Under the pieces are notes generated by a model. It did not search any database. It had not been told where the DNA came from and worked only from the letters and a program-made list of their open reading frames with translations. The position numbers and the translations under genes were made by a program. 64,000 nt of DNA from Rugosibacter sp. Lineage in GTDB: Bacteria > Pseudomonadota > Gammaproteobacteria > Burkholderiales > Rhodocyclaceae. This document shows positions 13,080-24,100 of this stretch, in pieces (positions within the stretch are counted from its first letter, which is position 1; each line of letters opens with the position of its first letter). Location of the stretch: contig SCUZ01000056.1 in the NCBI GenBank assembly GCA_004322535.1, forward strand, positions 33,284 through 97,283. Direction: 5' to 3'.

Positions 13080-14522
13080 ATGAACGCAAATCACCTCTCA
13101 GTCGCCGAAGAAACTCTTTTGGCTCCCTATGATCTCACTCCACACAAGCTGGAACGCGTCTTTGGCCAGCTCATGAGCCATCATGTGGATTTCGCTGATC
13201 TGTATTTTCAATATGCGCGATCCGAGGCTTGGAGTCTGGAAGAAGGCATTGTCAAATCGGGTAGTTTCAATATCGAGCAAGGCGTTGGCGTGCGCGCCAT
13301 CTCGGGTGAAAAAACCGCCTTCGCCTATTCGGACGATATCAGCCTTGGCGCGCTGCAAACCGCCGCTGGTACAACCCGAGCCATTGCGGCTGGAGGCGCG
13401 CATCGCTTAGCCCCCGCGTTACGCCATCGCCGAGTCTCCCCTGCACTGTATGCTGCAGGTGACCCGATCAGCTCACTGAAAGATGCTGAAAAAGTATCGC
13501 TGCTCGAGCGCCTCGAAGCCATGGCACACGCCACCGACCCGCGCGTCAAAGAAGTCATGGCCAGCATTTCCGGCACATGGGAAGTGATACTCGTCGCCCG
13601 ATCTGACGGCCATTTGGCAGCGGACGTTCGCCCGCTGGTGCGCATTTCACTCTCCGTCATCATGGAGGAAAATGGACGCCGCGAGCAGGGCTCTTCAGGT
13701 GGCGGCGGACGTTTTGATTACGCCTACTTTATCGATGACATGCTGCGTGAATATGCCCGCTGCGCGGTTCACCAAGCCAGCGTTAACCTGGCGGCAAAGC
13801 CCGCGCCTGCCGGTGAAATGACGGTTGTACTCGGCCCCGGCTGGCCGGGTATTCTGCTGCATGAAGCCGTGGGACACGGGCTGGAGGGCGACTTTAACCG
13901 CAAAGGCAGCTCGACCTTTTCCGGCAGACTCGGGCAGCGCGTTGCCGCCAAAGGCGTCACGGTAATTGATGACGGCACGCTGGTTGATCGCCGTGGCTCG
14001 CTCACGGTGGATGACGAAGGCAACCCAACGCAGCGTACTGTGCTGATCGAAGATGGCATCCTTGTCGGTTATCTGCAAGACAGCCTGAACGCACGCTTGA
14101 TGGGTATGGCGCTCACGGGAAATGCCCGCCGCGAATCCTTCGCCCATCTACCGATGCCACGCATGACCAATACCATGATGGTGAACGGCGAGCATGACCC
14201 GCAAGAAATCATCAAATCCGTCAAAAAAGGAATTTACGCAGCTAACTTTGGCGGCGGCCAGGTCGATATCACCAGCGGAAAATTTGTCTTTTCCACTGCC
14301 GAGGCTTACCTGATCGAAAACGGAAAAATCACCACGCCCGTGAAAGGCGCAACCCTGATCGGCAATGGGCCAGACGCCATGACTCGCGTCTCGATGATTG
14401 GCAACGACCTGGCGCTCGATCCGGGTGTTGGCACCTGCGGCAAAGATGGCCAAAGCGTGCCAGTAGGCGTAGGGCAGCCCACCTTGCGAATTGATGGGCT
14501 GACGGTTGGCGGCACGGCGTGA
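13080..14522 (+). CDS. tldD: metalloprotease TldD
   Basis: [30 protein letters not shown] zinc motif; start at ATG 13080 ([14 protein letters not shown]). Confidence 0.95.
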   Translation: MNANHLSVAEETLLAPYDLTPHKLERVFGQLMSHHVDFADLYFQYARSEAWSLEEGIVKSGSFNIEQGVGVRAISGEKTAFAYSDDISLGALQTAAGTTRAIAAGGAHRLAPALRHRRVSPALYAAGDPISSLKDAEKVSLLERLEAMAHATDPRVKEVMASISGTWEVILVARSDGHLAADVRPLVRISLSVIMEENGRREQGSSGGGGRFDYAYFIDDMLREYARCAVHQASVNLAAKPAPAGEMTVVLGPGWPGILLHEAVGHGLEGDFNRKGSSTFSGRLGQRVAAKGVTVIDDGTLVDRRGSLTVDDEGNPTQRTVLIEDGILVGYLQDSLNARLMGMALTGNARRESFAHLPMPRMTNTMMVNGEHDPQEIIKSVKKGIYAANFGGGQVDITSGKFVFSTAEAYLIENGKITTPVKGATLIGNGPDAMTRVSMIGNDLALDPGVGTCGKDGQSVPVGVGQPTLRIDGLTVGGTA

Positions 14523-14903
14523 AGAAAATCACACCGTGTTTGCGCACGATGTGCGCGACCGGCATCAACACCTGTATTTCAATTTTCAAATAGCCAGGCA
14601 TTGTCGCTAAATAGCGACAACAAAAAATCCACCATCTCATCGAGATACGCAACGGGCGCTGCTTTTTGTCGCCATCAAGCGACAAGCAATCCAAGCAGGT
14701 TTTTAGCGGGTTCCGCAATCATTTGAAAACAATCACAAAAATATCTGGCCTGCTATTTGCTATACAGGTTTGAGTTGTATGCCCGATAAATTGGCCTGAT
14801 CGCACTCAGCACCATTGGTCGCGAACCTATCGGACACCTACGGGACTTCAATTGATGCATCATTCTCAAACCAGCAGCGTTCATTTTCAATACCTCAATA
14901 CTT

Positions 14904-15695
14904 ATGCATACTCGATCCACGCCAGTCTCTGATCAGCGCCCCATAGCGCACCCCCACTCTCGATTACATCTCCATCTTGCAAAGACAACAGAAGAAATTC
15001 ATGAAGCACAACGCCTGCGCTACAAGGTATTTGGCGAGGAATTAGGTGCTCATTTAAACAAAGAGATACCAGGTCACGATACGGATCTATTTGACATTCA
15101 CTGTGATCACCTTCTGGTACGCACGCATGACGCCGGAGAAGTCATTGGTACTTGCCGCCTCATTTCTCCAGAAGCGGCAAAATCTGCAGGAGGCTATTAT
15201 GCCGAGGGCGAATTCTCGCTCACACAATTACAGCACCTGCGCACCGGCATGATAGAAATTGGTCGGTTCTGCATTCATCCTGATTATCGCAGCGGCAGTG
15301 TCATGGCTTTGCTGTGGTCCGGATTAGGGCAATACATCGCTCATCGCCAATACCTCTATTTAATTGGCTGTGCCTCCATCAGCATGCACGATGGTGGTCA
15401 TAATGCAGCCAATCTCTATCAACAACTGAGTGCCAAACACACCATGCCGGAAGAATATCGAACGACTCCGCTGCACCCTTTGCCTTATCAAAAGCTGGCG
15501 AGTGGAAAGCCTGCAGTCATCCCCCCGCTAATCAAAGGCTACTTGCGTGCAGGTGGGCATATCTGTGGAGAACCTGCATGGGATACCGATTTCAATGTAG
15601 CCGACCTGCTTTTTCTGCTCCCCATGACACGATTGAATAAACGCTATGGGCGAACTTTTCTTGATCCCTATCGCACTACAGAAGGATTCCATTAA
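14904..15695 (+). CDS. GNAT-fold acyltransferase (OlsB/hemolysin-type N-acyltransferase family)
   Basis: EIHEAQRLRYKVFGEELG, DHLLVRTHDAGEVIGTCRL and MIEIGRFCIHPDYRSG. Confidence 0.85.
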   Translation: MHTRSTPVSDQRPIAHPHSRLHLHLAKTTEEIHEAQRLRYKVFGEELGAHLNKEIPGHDTDLFDIHCDHLLVRTHDAGEVIGTCRLISPEAAKSAGGYYAEGEFSLTQLQHLRTGMIEIGRFCIHPDYRSGSVMALLWSGLGQYIAHRQYLYLIGCASISMHDGGHNAANLYQQLSAKHTMPEEYRTTPLHPLPYQKLASGKPAVIPPLIKGYLRAGGHICGEPAWDTDFNVADLLFLLPMTRLNKRYGRTFLDPYRTTEGFH

Positions 15696-15752
15696 CAGGC
15701 TGTGCAACACGACTGCGGCGACACGTCCGGCAGCATCGCAGTGCCTGCCGAT

Positions 15753-16862
15753 TCAAAACAGGGATTGCTGTACAAGCCCAGTGGGTGTGCTCGTCGCTTG
15801 CCTGATATCCATATCCGGCGGTTGGAACAAAGTGGAATCCAACGCAGGCAAATGTTGATCGAGTCTTAAACGTCGGCAAGCAATCTTAAAGCGTTGCTGA
15901 ATGATATCGGCTAACGGCCCATCGCCACGATGACGATGGCCAAAGCGACTGTCATATTCCTTGCCGCCATGCATTTGGCGCAGCAGGCTGAATACATGTT
16001 CGGCGCGACCGGCTTCTTCACGTTCCAGCCAGTCACGAAATAGCGGCTTGACCTCATGCGGGAGGCGTAGCAACACATAACCTGCCGTGCGAGCGCCGGC
16101 ATCAGCTGCGGCTTGCAGAATGTCTTCCAGCTCGTGATCCGTCAGGGCCGGTATCAATGGCGCCACTAAAACCGCGGTCGGTATGCCTGCAGCAGACAGC
16201 GTCTCCAGCACAGAAAGTCGGCGCTGGCTAGACGCCGCGCGTGGCTCCATACGCCGCGCCAGATCAGTATTCAGCGTGGTAATTGATACAGCAACGCGCA
16301 CCAGATGCTGTTTTGCCATCTCGGAAAGAAGTTCCAGATCGCGCAGAATCAACGCGGATTTAGTCACAATACTTATCGGATGACGACAGACGGCCAGCGT
16401 TTCCAGTATCCCGCGCGTCAAGCGCAGACGCCGCTCTACCGGCTGCCAGCCATCGGTATTAATGCCCAGCGCCAAGGGTTTACACACATACCCTGGATGC
16501 GCGAGCTCCCGGCGCAACACCTCAACCGCATCGGGCTTATAGGCCAGCTTGGTCTCAAAATCCAGCCCCGGCGATAACCCCAGATACGCATGACTGGGCC
16601 GCGCAAAACAGTAGCTGCAACCATGCTCACAGCCGCGATACGGGTTGATTGAACGATCAAACGGAATATCTGGCGAATGGTTATAACTGATCACCGACTT
16701 GGCCGTATCGACGATCAGTTCAGTGGCCAGCTCAGTAGTCAAATACGGTGCAAACTCTTCAGTCTCGGTCCACCATCCATCGTCCGCTTCCTCGCGTTGC
16801 CAACGGGCGTAGCGATTGTCCGGATTACCAGCGGCGCCGCGTCCTTTTTGTGTGGCCTTCAT
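15753..16862 (-). CDS. PA0069-family radical SAM protein (SplB-like)
   Basis: SINPYRGCEHGCSYCFARPSHAYLGLSPGLDFE with CxxxCxxC cluster motif; start at MKATQKGRG. Confidence 0.92.
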   Translation of the reverse strand: MKATQKGRGAAGNPDNRYARWQREEADDGWWTETEEFAPYLTTELATELIVDTAKSVISYNHSPDIPFDRSINPYRGCEHGCSYCFARPSHAYLGLSPGLDFETKLAYKPDAVEVLRRELAHPGYVCKPLALGINTDGWQPVERRLRLTRGILETLAVCRHPISIVTKSALILRDLELLSEMAKQHLVRVAVSITTLNTDLARRMEPRAASSQRRLSVLETLSAAGIPTAVLVAPLIPALTDHELEDILQAAADAGARTAGYVLLRLPHEVKPLFRDWLEREEAGRAEHVFSLLRQMHGGKEYDSRFGHRHRGDGPLADIIQQRFKIACRRLRLDQHLPALDSTLFQPPDMDIRQATSTPTGLVQQSLF

Positions 16863-16894
16863 TGCATGATCTTTATCATCCCGCATGCAGCGTT

Positions 16895-17665
16895 CTATGT
16901 CGCGGCAGATCTCGGATCGGATGTGTACCCTAGTGCCATCACCCCGTGGCGCAGCATCTCCATCGCTGGCGGCACCTGTCCCGGTTCGCCGCGCACACCC
17001 AGCTCGACATGAAAAGGCATGGCTTGCGAGCCAAGGAAGGGCAAACTGAAAGTCTTCACGGCAGGGAACCGCTCTTCAACAGCGAGCATTAACGGAATCA
17101 GCAAACTTTCAACACCACCCCAAACGAGTATGGCATCATCCGTCACGGGTGTGGCATTGAACAGGTGACGATACCTGGTATCTAATACCCACTCCACCAT
17201 TGGCCAGGCCATTTGCGGAAAACCCGGCACAAAATAATGTCTCCCCAGTGAAAAACCGGCAATGCGGTTAAACGGGTTGGGAATAATTTGGCTACCTGCA
17301 GGAAAGCGCCCCATATCCAGCGATTCAATCGTCAGTTCGCGATTCATCTCGACAAAGCGAGCACGAATTTCATGCTCTGCCTCGGGATGCAAAAACAAGT
17401 CGACGTCTGCCGCCGCCGCCGCCGCCTGGCGTGTGTGATCATCAGGCGTATTGCCGATGCCGCCGAAACTAAAGACAATGTCACTACTCGCTAAAGTGCG
17501 GCGAAAAGTATCGATCAAGCGCTGCCGGTCATCCCCGATATACATTGCCCAGTCCAGATGCATGCCGCGCACAGCAAGGATTTCAAGTAGCTTGGAAAAA
17601 TGGCTATCCGCACGCTTGCCACGCGTGATCTCATCGCCAATAATAATTGCACCAATCGATTGCAT
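16895..17665 (-). CDS. CinA/MoaB-like molybdopterin-binding domain protein
   Basis: SIGAIIIGDEITRGKRADSHFSKL and FSFGGIGNTPDDHTRQA. Confidence 0.88.
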   Translation of the reverse strand: MQSIGAIIIGDEITRGKRADSHFSKLLEILAVRGMHLDWAMYIGDDRQRLIDTFRRTLASSDIVFSFGGIGNTPDDHTRQAAAAAADVDLFLHPEAEHEIRARFVEMNRELTIESLDMGRFPAGSQIIPNPFNRIAGFSLGRHYFVPGFPQMAWPMVEWVLDTRYRHLFNATPVTDDAILVWGGVESLLIPLMLAVEERFPAVKTFSLPFLGSQAMPFHVELGVRGEPGQVPPAMEMLRHGVMALGYTSDPRSAAT

Positions 17666-17732
17666 TGCGGTTTCCTCTATGTTGTCTTTCTTATCGTTTG
17701 CTCAGGTCAGCAGGCAAAGACCTCTCAATGAT

Positions 17733-20282
17733 TCAACGACCAAACTGCGGAGCATCCAGCGGTCCTGTAATGGACACGGCACGCCTCACGTTAATGAAAT
17801 TCGACTTAAGCTCAACAAAAAACCGACTGCTTATCATCTTGTCGGCGCTGATGTCTGCGTTGCCTGTCGTTGTCATGATACCGTCAATCATTTTCACATT
17901 GCGCAGTTGCGTCTTGCCGTGACTATAAGCAAATTTTCCGTCGAGTGTGGCATAGGGCGTTCTGCCACCACTGCCCAGCCCGCGTAAAGCCTGGCCAAGA
18001 TCTATGCCGTGTAGAACCCCCCGCTCGACTAGAAAGCTGCCTTCCGCGCGTGCAGATGCCGTGAGTAACGCCGGGTCGGCTGCTTGCATTGCAAAGGTGC
18101 CGCTCCCGCTAAGCAGCCCGCCTTCCGATAGCGCAGGGAACATGGCCGCCGTATCAAGCAGCTTTGCCCGGGCTTCACCATTGAGCGTCCATCCAGCGCT
18201 CCAATTCAACCTCGCCTTGCCACTGACATAACCACCATGGATTTCACCCGAAAATCCAGACACCGCAAATTCCTTGTTTACCAGAATGCCGACTGCTGAA
18301 AAATTGTTAAGCGTCAGCTGTTCAAGCCCACTCGGACTCACACTCTCCAGACTCAGAGGCACAGTGTAAGCTGCAGCACTTAGCGTCACGCGCGCGCCAT
18401 TGTCTATTGCATTAAGCTCGGCATTGAACTTCCGGCCCGGCGTCCGCAATTCAATCTTCTGCCAGTTGCCATGAGCATCGACCGCGGCATTGGCATCGAA
18501 ATTTGGCAATGCACCAAACGGCCCGCTCACCTGTACGCCTTTGACCTCGATACGTGGAAAGCCCAGAGCATTCGCTTGTGCCCTACCGGCCAGAATCCAC
18601 GAAACTCCCTCGGCATTCAAGGTCGCCGATTCAGCATCAATCAAAGTAATCGCGTTCTGGCCACTGAAAAGTGTGCCAATTGAAGTCTTGGCCTTGACTA
18701 GTGCAACACGAATCTGGCCCTGATCGCCAATAGTGACATCTTGCAGACGCCAATGCGGCGTAGGCAGCAGCCAGAAGTGTAGAGCCTTTGCTTTTACCGG
18801 TTGCCTGAATTGAGCAGTCGCTGTTTTTTCGAGCACGGACAACCGCTCATCAAATGAAATGACATGCAGAACGGCCACCCCCACAAACAGAGCAAATACT
18901 GCGCCTCGCACAAGCTTGCGTCGCACCTTTTGATTCTTCCTAAACTGGTCGGTCAAGGCATGATGCATCGATGCCAGCGTGCTTGCGATACCTGTTGCCC
19001 AGGCTGTGCCAGTCCGGCGTACACTCTGTCGATCCGGTAATGGAGTTGCTACTACGAAGCCTTTTTCCATCTCATCCATATAGGCTTTTTTTTCGGCAAG
19101 TTCCTGCGCTTCTCGCCTTGCCCTGGCCTTGGCCTCGGCTTTCTCTTTGGCCGCGGCCTCACGCCGCATCTTCGCTTGCGCTTTTTTCTGCGCTGCGGCT
19201 GCCTTCTTTGCACGCTTTTCTTCAGTCTTGCGCTGCGCCAAAGCGTCAGCCTCCTGTTGGGCTTTAGCTTCCATCTCGCGCCGGATCTGCGCTGCAGCTT
19301 CTTGCTTCGCCTGCTCTTCCCCAGCCTTGCGCTGTGCCAAAGCGTCAGCCTCCTGTTGCGCTTTAGCTGCCTCTTCTTGCCGTATCAATGCTTCAGCGTC
19401 CGTCTTCGCCTGCTCTTCTTCAGCCTTGCGTTGCGCCAGAATTTTGGCTTCCAGTCGCGACTTTGCCCATATTTCGCGTCGCCGCTGTTCAGCCGCATCT
19501 GCTGCAGCCCTCGCTTCTGCTTCGCGTTGCAGTCGCTCTTCTTCAGCCTTGCGTTGCGCTAGAGCATCCGCTTCCTGTCTCACTTTAGCTTCCACCTCTT
19601 GCCGTATCAGCGCTTCGATTTTTTTACGCGCCAACTCTTGCTCGGCCTGACGTTGCGCCACGGCTTCAGCGTCCTTTTCAGCCTTAGCCTCTGCCTCATG
19701 CTTCAGTCGTACTTCGATTTCCCGCTGTGCATCTAGTCGTGCCTTTTCTTTGACCTCTTTCGCGGCTTGCGCTTCTTCCGCCCGGCGGAGGGTCTCCGCT
19801 TCAGCTTCCTTCTGCACCCGATCTTCTTCGGCCTTGCGGCGCGCCAATACCTCAGCCTTTTGTTTTGCCTTGACTTCAGCTTCTTGCTGTATCTGCACTT
19901 CAGCTTTTTTACGTGCCTGAGCTTCTGCCGGATCTACGATAGGGGCAGCAGGCATCGAAGGCGGGGCGGCCATCGCGGTGAAATCAAATTCATTTTCGGC
20001 GTGGCTTACCAATGGCGGGGGCCTTACTATCGCGCCCGGCCGCACAGACGGCGCACGGTATTCCTCCGGGTCACGAATATAGCCATCCCTGATCAGTTCA
20101 GATATGACTTGCTGCAACGCTTTTTCAGAGTAACCGTCGAGCGCTTTGAGCAGTGCATGAAAATCGGATTTGCCATCCACGGACTCCAGCACTCTGCGCA
20201 GCTCACGCGGGAAACCTTTCGTTTTATTCACAACCTCGCGAAAACCCCGCGCAGTTTTTGAATAAATTGTTTTATCTTCCAT
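17733..20282 (-). CDS. Large protein with Lys/Glu/Ala/Gln-rich coiled-coil repeats, one TM segment and an AsmA-like C-terminus
   Basis: 849 aa; N-terminal globular domain, repeated QxEADALAQRKxEEE units, TM near VRGAVFALFVGVAVLHVI, AsmA-like beta-rich C-terminus. Confidence 0.8.
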   Translation of the reverse strand: MEDKTIYSKTARGFREVVNKTKGFPRELRRVLESVDGKSDFHALLKALDGYSEKALQQVISELIRDGYIRDPEEYRAPSVRPGAIVRPPPLVSHAENEFDFTAMAAPPSMPAAPIVDPAEAQARKKAEVQIQQEAEVKAKQKAEVLARRKAEEDRVQKEAEAETLRRAEEAQAAKEVKEKARLDAQREIEVRLKHEAEAKAEKDAEAVAQRQAEQELARKKIEALIRQEVEAKVRQEADALAQRKAEEERLQREAEARAAADAAEQRRREIWAKSRLEAKILAQRKAEEEQAKTDAEALIRQEEAAKAQQEADALAQRKAGEEQAKQEAAAQIRREMEAKAQQEADALAQRKTEEKRAKKAAAAQKKAQAKMRREAAAKEKAEAKARARREAQELAEKKAYMDEMEKGFVVATPLPDRQSVRRTGTAWATGIASTLASMHHALTDQFRKNQKVRRKLVRGAVFALFVGVAVLHVISFDERLSVLEKTATAQFRQPVKAKALHFWLLPTPHWRLQDVTIGDQGQIRVALVKAKTSIGTLFSGQNAITLIDAESATLNAEGVSWILAGRAQANALGFPRIEVKGVQVSGPFGALPNFDANAAVDAHGNWQKIELRTPGRKFNAELNAIDNGARVTLSAAAYTVPLSLESVSPSGLEQLTLNNFSAVGILVNKEFAVSGFSGEIHGGYVSGKARLNWSAGWTLNGEARAKLLDTAAMFPALSEGGLLSGSGTFAMQAADPALLTASARAEGSFLVERGVLHGIDLGQALRGLGSGGRTPYATLDGKFAYSHGKTQLRNVKMIDGIMTTTGNADISADKMISSRFFVELKSNFINVRRAVSITGPLDAPQFGR

Positions 20283-20372
20283 GTCGTTACTGCTCGGTTA
20301 TAGAGACAACAATGAACGATATATCATAGTTTCAACCGGCTTGTGAGGAACGGGGCAATTTTCACCACAGTT

Positions 20373-21086
20373 TCATAGCTGAATTCCTTGTAACTGCCTC
20401 TGTTCGCGCAAAGCCGCCAACCCCAGATGGACAAACACCAGCGCGGTAAATGCGGGGGCGACGAGCTGTAGCAACGGCACATGCGCGAGCAAGGCACAGC
20501 CTGTGCCTGCAAGATAAAACGAGGATTTTTTAGCCTTCACCAGCTGGGTTATCTCTGCCGCAGTGGCATGTTCAATCAAGGCATCCACGCGGAAGGTGCG
20601 CTGATTCAACCAGGCCGTCCAGAACAATGACAGCACCAGCACCACACCGGGGATGAGGAGCAAAGGCAAGGACAGCAGTCCGCCGAACAAGAAGACACAT
20701 CCCGCCGCGAGCGTATTGACCAGGCTACGCCAAAACGCATTTTCGCCATGCCGCACCAGATCGGGATAATCGCGGGATGATACATGGGTGATCAAGGACG
20801 GCAACACAACAACGGCGACCAAGAATAACGCCGTCAGATAAATCAGCGTGGCAAATGCCGCCAGCAATAGAAAAACAGCTGCCCAGTGAGCGACCCATTC
20901 CCAGCCTACCCACGGCAACTGCGGCACAATCTGCGCCATCAAGGCAAGGCCATGCGCCCAAATCAAAATGCCGACAGTGCCCCATAAAGCTGCTGCGACT
21001 ACTGGCGGCCACAGCACATGCCACAGAATATCGCCACGCGCCAGATCGCGAACTGCTTTACCCGATGCCGTGAATAGTTCATGCAT
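20373..21086 (-). CDS. EI24 domain-containing integral membrane protein
   Basis: 237 aa, multiple TM helices, EI24/CysZ-like pattern (DALIEHATAAEITQLV). Confidence 0.8.
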   Translation of the reverse strand: MHELFTASGKAVRDLARGDILWHVLWPPVVAAALWGTVGILIWAHGLALMAQIVPQLPWVGWEWVAHWAAVFLLLAAFATLIYLTALFLVAVVVLPSLITHVSSRDYPDLVRHGENAFWRSLVNTLAAGCVFLFGGLLSLPLLLIPGVVLVLSLFWTAWLNQRTFRVDALIEHATAAEITQLVKAKKSSFYLAGTGCALLAHVPLLQLVAPAFTALVFVHLGLAALREQRQLQGIQL

Positions 21087-21119
21087 GATTTCTCCCGAGT
21101 TTTCTGCTGACAGTATTCA

Positions 21120-24100
21120 TCAGCGCATTCTCGCATCCCACATCTTTTGCAGCCGCTTGACGGATACCGGCGTGGGGGTGCGTAATTCTTGCGCAAACAG
21201 GGCAACGCGCAATTCTTCAAGCAACCAGCGGAATTCTTCCATAAAGGGATCATCCAGCGTGTCTTTGATATAACTCGCCTGACCTGATTTTTGCAAGGCA
21301 TGGCGCTCACGCTCCCAAGGCTTGCCCAGCGTTTGCCATTCGGCCAATAAGCGCGCCTCGCGGAGAGAGTCGCTACGCGCTTTGTCCAGCCGCAAAGTAG
21401 CCGCCTTGAGATAGCGCGGATAATGCTGCAATCGCTCATAAGGCACCCCAACAATAAAGTTCTTGTGCAGCAACGCCGCCAATTGTGCGTTGATATCCGC
21501 GCAGGTGGCGGCTAAGGTTCTTTGCGCTGCTGCGATCTTTTTTTGCAACACCGCGTAGTCACCGATGACGGCCGCAATCAGCCGCGCAATCTCTTGGGCA
21601 ACGAGCAAAATGCGCCCACGCGCCGCATCGCACCGTATTACGAACGCCGACTTTTCCAGCGGCAAAGGCGCCATCAGGCAGGTGCGCTCAAGTGTCGCAG
21701 CCACCAGTTGCGCCTTGAGTTCTTTTTCCGATCCCAGAAGAATGAACTGCAATGCCACCTCGCGCAGGCCGGGTAATTTTTCGATGGCTTTAATTTGCGT
21801 TGCCAACTGGAGCGAAAACAGTCGCATCAAGCCACGACGATGCTCGGCCTGCGCCCGCTCTTGCGTGTCAAACACCGTCAAGCGCACGCCCTGAATTTCA
21901 TCCACCAGTGCAGGGAAGCCCATGACTTGCCGACCTTTGACGTTAACCTCGAGCAACTCCGGCAACGGCCCAAAGAGCCAATCGCCATACAGAACCTCAT
22001 CATCCGCAGGCTGCTTTACTGGCAAAGTAGCAGTGTCACAGCGGGTTGCTTCAGTGCTGGCGTCGTGCATATGAGTAACTTCACGCTTGACGGCCCCGGT
22101 CACGCCATCCTGCCAAATCTGGGCCACGCGCTCGCGATATTCCGTGCGCAACTCGGTCAAATGGCGCGAGATCGCCAAAGTGCCGCCATGCTCATTCAAT
22201 AGCCGAAAATTCATGAAGAGATGCGGCCGCAACTCGCCCAGACGGAAAGCATCGAGTGGCAGCTTCATGGCCAGTTTTTCTTCCACTGCCTGGATTAATG
22301 CACGTAACAACGCTTCATCGCCAGGCATTGCGGTAGCGCAAAAATCATCTGCAAAACCATCCAGCGGCTGCAGGCGATGGCGATATTTCTGCGGCAAGGT
22401 TTTTAACAGGGCGACCACTTTTTCCTTGAGCAGGCCGGGTACCAGCCACTCACACCGCTGGGCAGAGATCTGATTCAACGCCACTAGCGGAAAATCCAGC
22501 GTCACCCCATCGTCCGGCGCGCCGGGCTGGTGGTGATAATGCAGGGCAAGTTTCTGCCCGTATTGCTCCAGGTACGGGGGAAAAGCCGCTGTGGTAATGC
22601 CTGCGGCCTCATGCCGCATCAATTGTTCTTTTTCCAGAAACAACAGTTTCGGATTGGCGGCTTCAGCCTCGCGTCGCCAGCGATCAAATGCCGCCAGCGT
22701 GGTGATGCCATCGGCAACCACGGCATCGTAAAAGGCGTAAATCAGTTCGTCATCCACCAGTACATCTGGCCGTCGGGATTTGTGTTCGAGCGTTTCAATC
22801 TCCTGCATGAGCTTGGCGTTGTGCTGAAAAAATCGCCACTTTTTCACCCAGTCCTCGCCGACTCCGCCTTCCACAAGGGCCGAGCGAATCAATATCCCGC
22901 GCGAGAGTTTTGCGTCCAGTGGCCCGTAATGCACACGCCGCTTGGCATGCAGCAGCAGGCCATGCAGCGTCACGCGCTCCCACGCAACCACCTGCCCCGA
23001 CCCTTTTTCCCAGTGCGGGTCATAGATGTGGCTGCGCAGTAAATGGCTGCCTACTTGCTCCAGCCATTCCGGCTCAATGCGCGCCACGCACCGCGCGAAC
23101 AAACGCGAGGTTTCGACAATCTCGGCTGCCACAATCCAGCGCCCGGCTTTCTTGATCAGGCTGGAACCCGGATGAATAAAAAACTTGATGCCGCGCGCAC
23201 CTAAATAATGCGCATCTTCTTCGCTCTTCAAGCCGATATGGCCGAGCAGGCCGGTGAGTAGCGCCTTGTGGATGGCTTCGTAGCTGCCGGCAAGCTGACT
23301 CTCTTTCCAGCCATGTTCATGACACAGTGTCAGCAACTGGGTATGCACATCGCGCCACTCGCGCATGCGCAGCCACGAGAGAAAATTCTGCCGGCACCAT
23401 TGGCGCTGCTTGTTCGATGTTTCATGTTTCCAAACCACATCCGCTGCTTGCCAGAGTTTGAGATAGGAAAGAAACTCGGATTTTTCATCTTTCCACTTCG
23501 CATGTGCTTGATCGGCTGATCCGGCCTGCTCTTGCGGCCGCTCGCGCGGATCCTGCACCGACAACGCGGCGGCGATGATCAGCATTTCATTCAGGCAACC
23601 CTGCTCGCACGCGGCCAGAATCATGCGGCCAATTTTCGGATCGAGCGGAAGCTTTGCCAGTTCAACGCCTGCCTTGGTTAACGCCTTCGTTGTCTCGTCG
23701 ATGGCGCCCAGCTCGGCGAGCAACTGGTAACCGTCGGCAATCATGCGCGGCGCAGGGGCTTCGAGGAAAGGAAAATTTTCCACATCGCCCAGATGCAGCG
23801 ACTTCATGCGCAGAATCACCCCGGCCAGGCTGGAGCGCAGAATTTCCGGCTCGGTATAGGCAGCGCGTTTATTGAAATCATCCTCGGCATACAACCTAAA
23901 ACAGATACCTGCAGACACCCGGCCACAACGCCCGGCGCGCTGATTGGCCGCCGCGCGGGCGATAGGCTCGACCTGCAATTGCTCGATCTTGTTGCGATGC
24001 GAATAACGCTTGACGCGCGCCAGCCCCGTGTCAATCACATAGCGTATGCCTGGCACGGTGAGCGATGTTTCCGCCACATTGGTCGCCAGCACCACGCGGC

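Noticed and set aside
17400-17430. GCCGCCGCCGCCGCC triplet run
   Set aside because: Encodes a poly-Ala stretch in the CinA/MoaB-like gene; ordinary low complexity
19129-19650. Cys/Ser/Arg-rich plus-strand ORF
   Set aside because: Antisense translation of the coiled-coil repeat gene; compositional artefact
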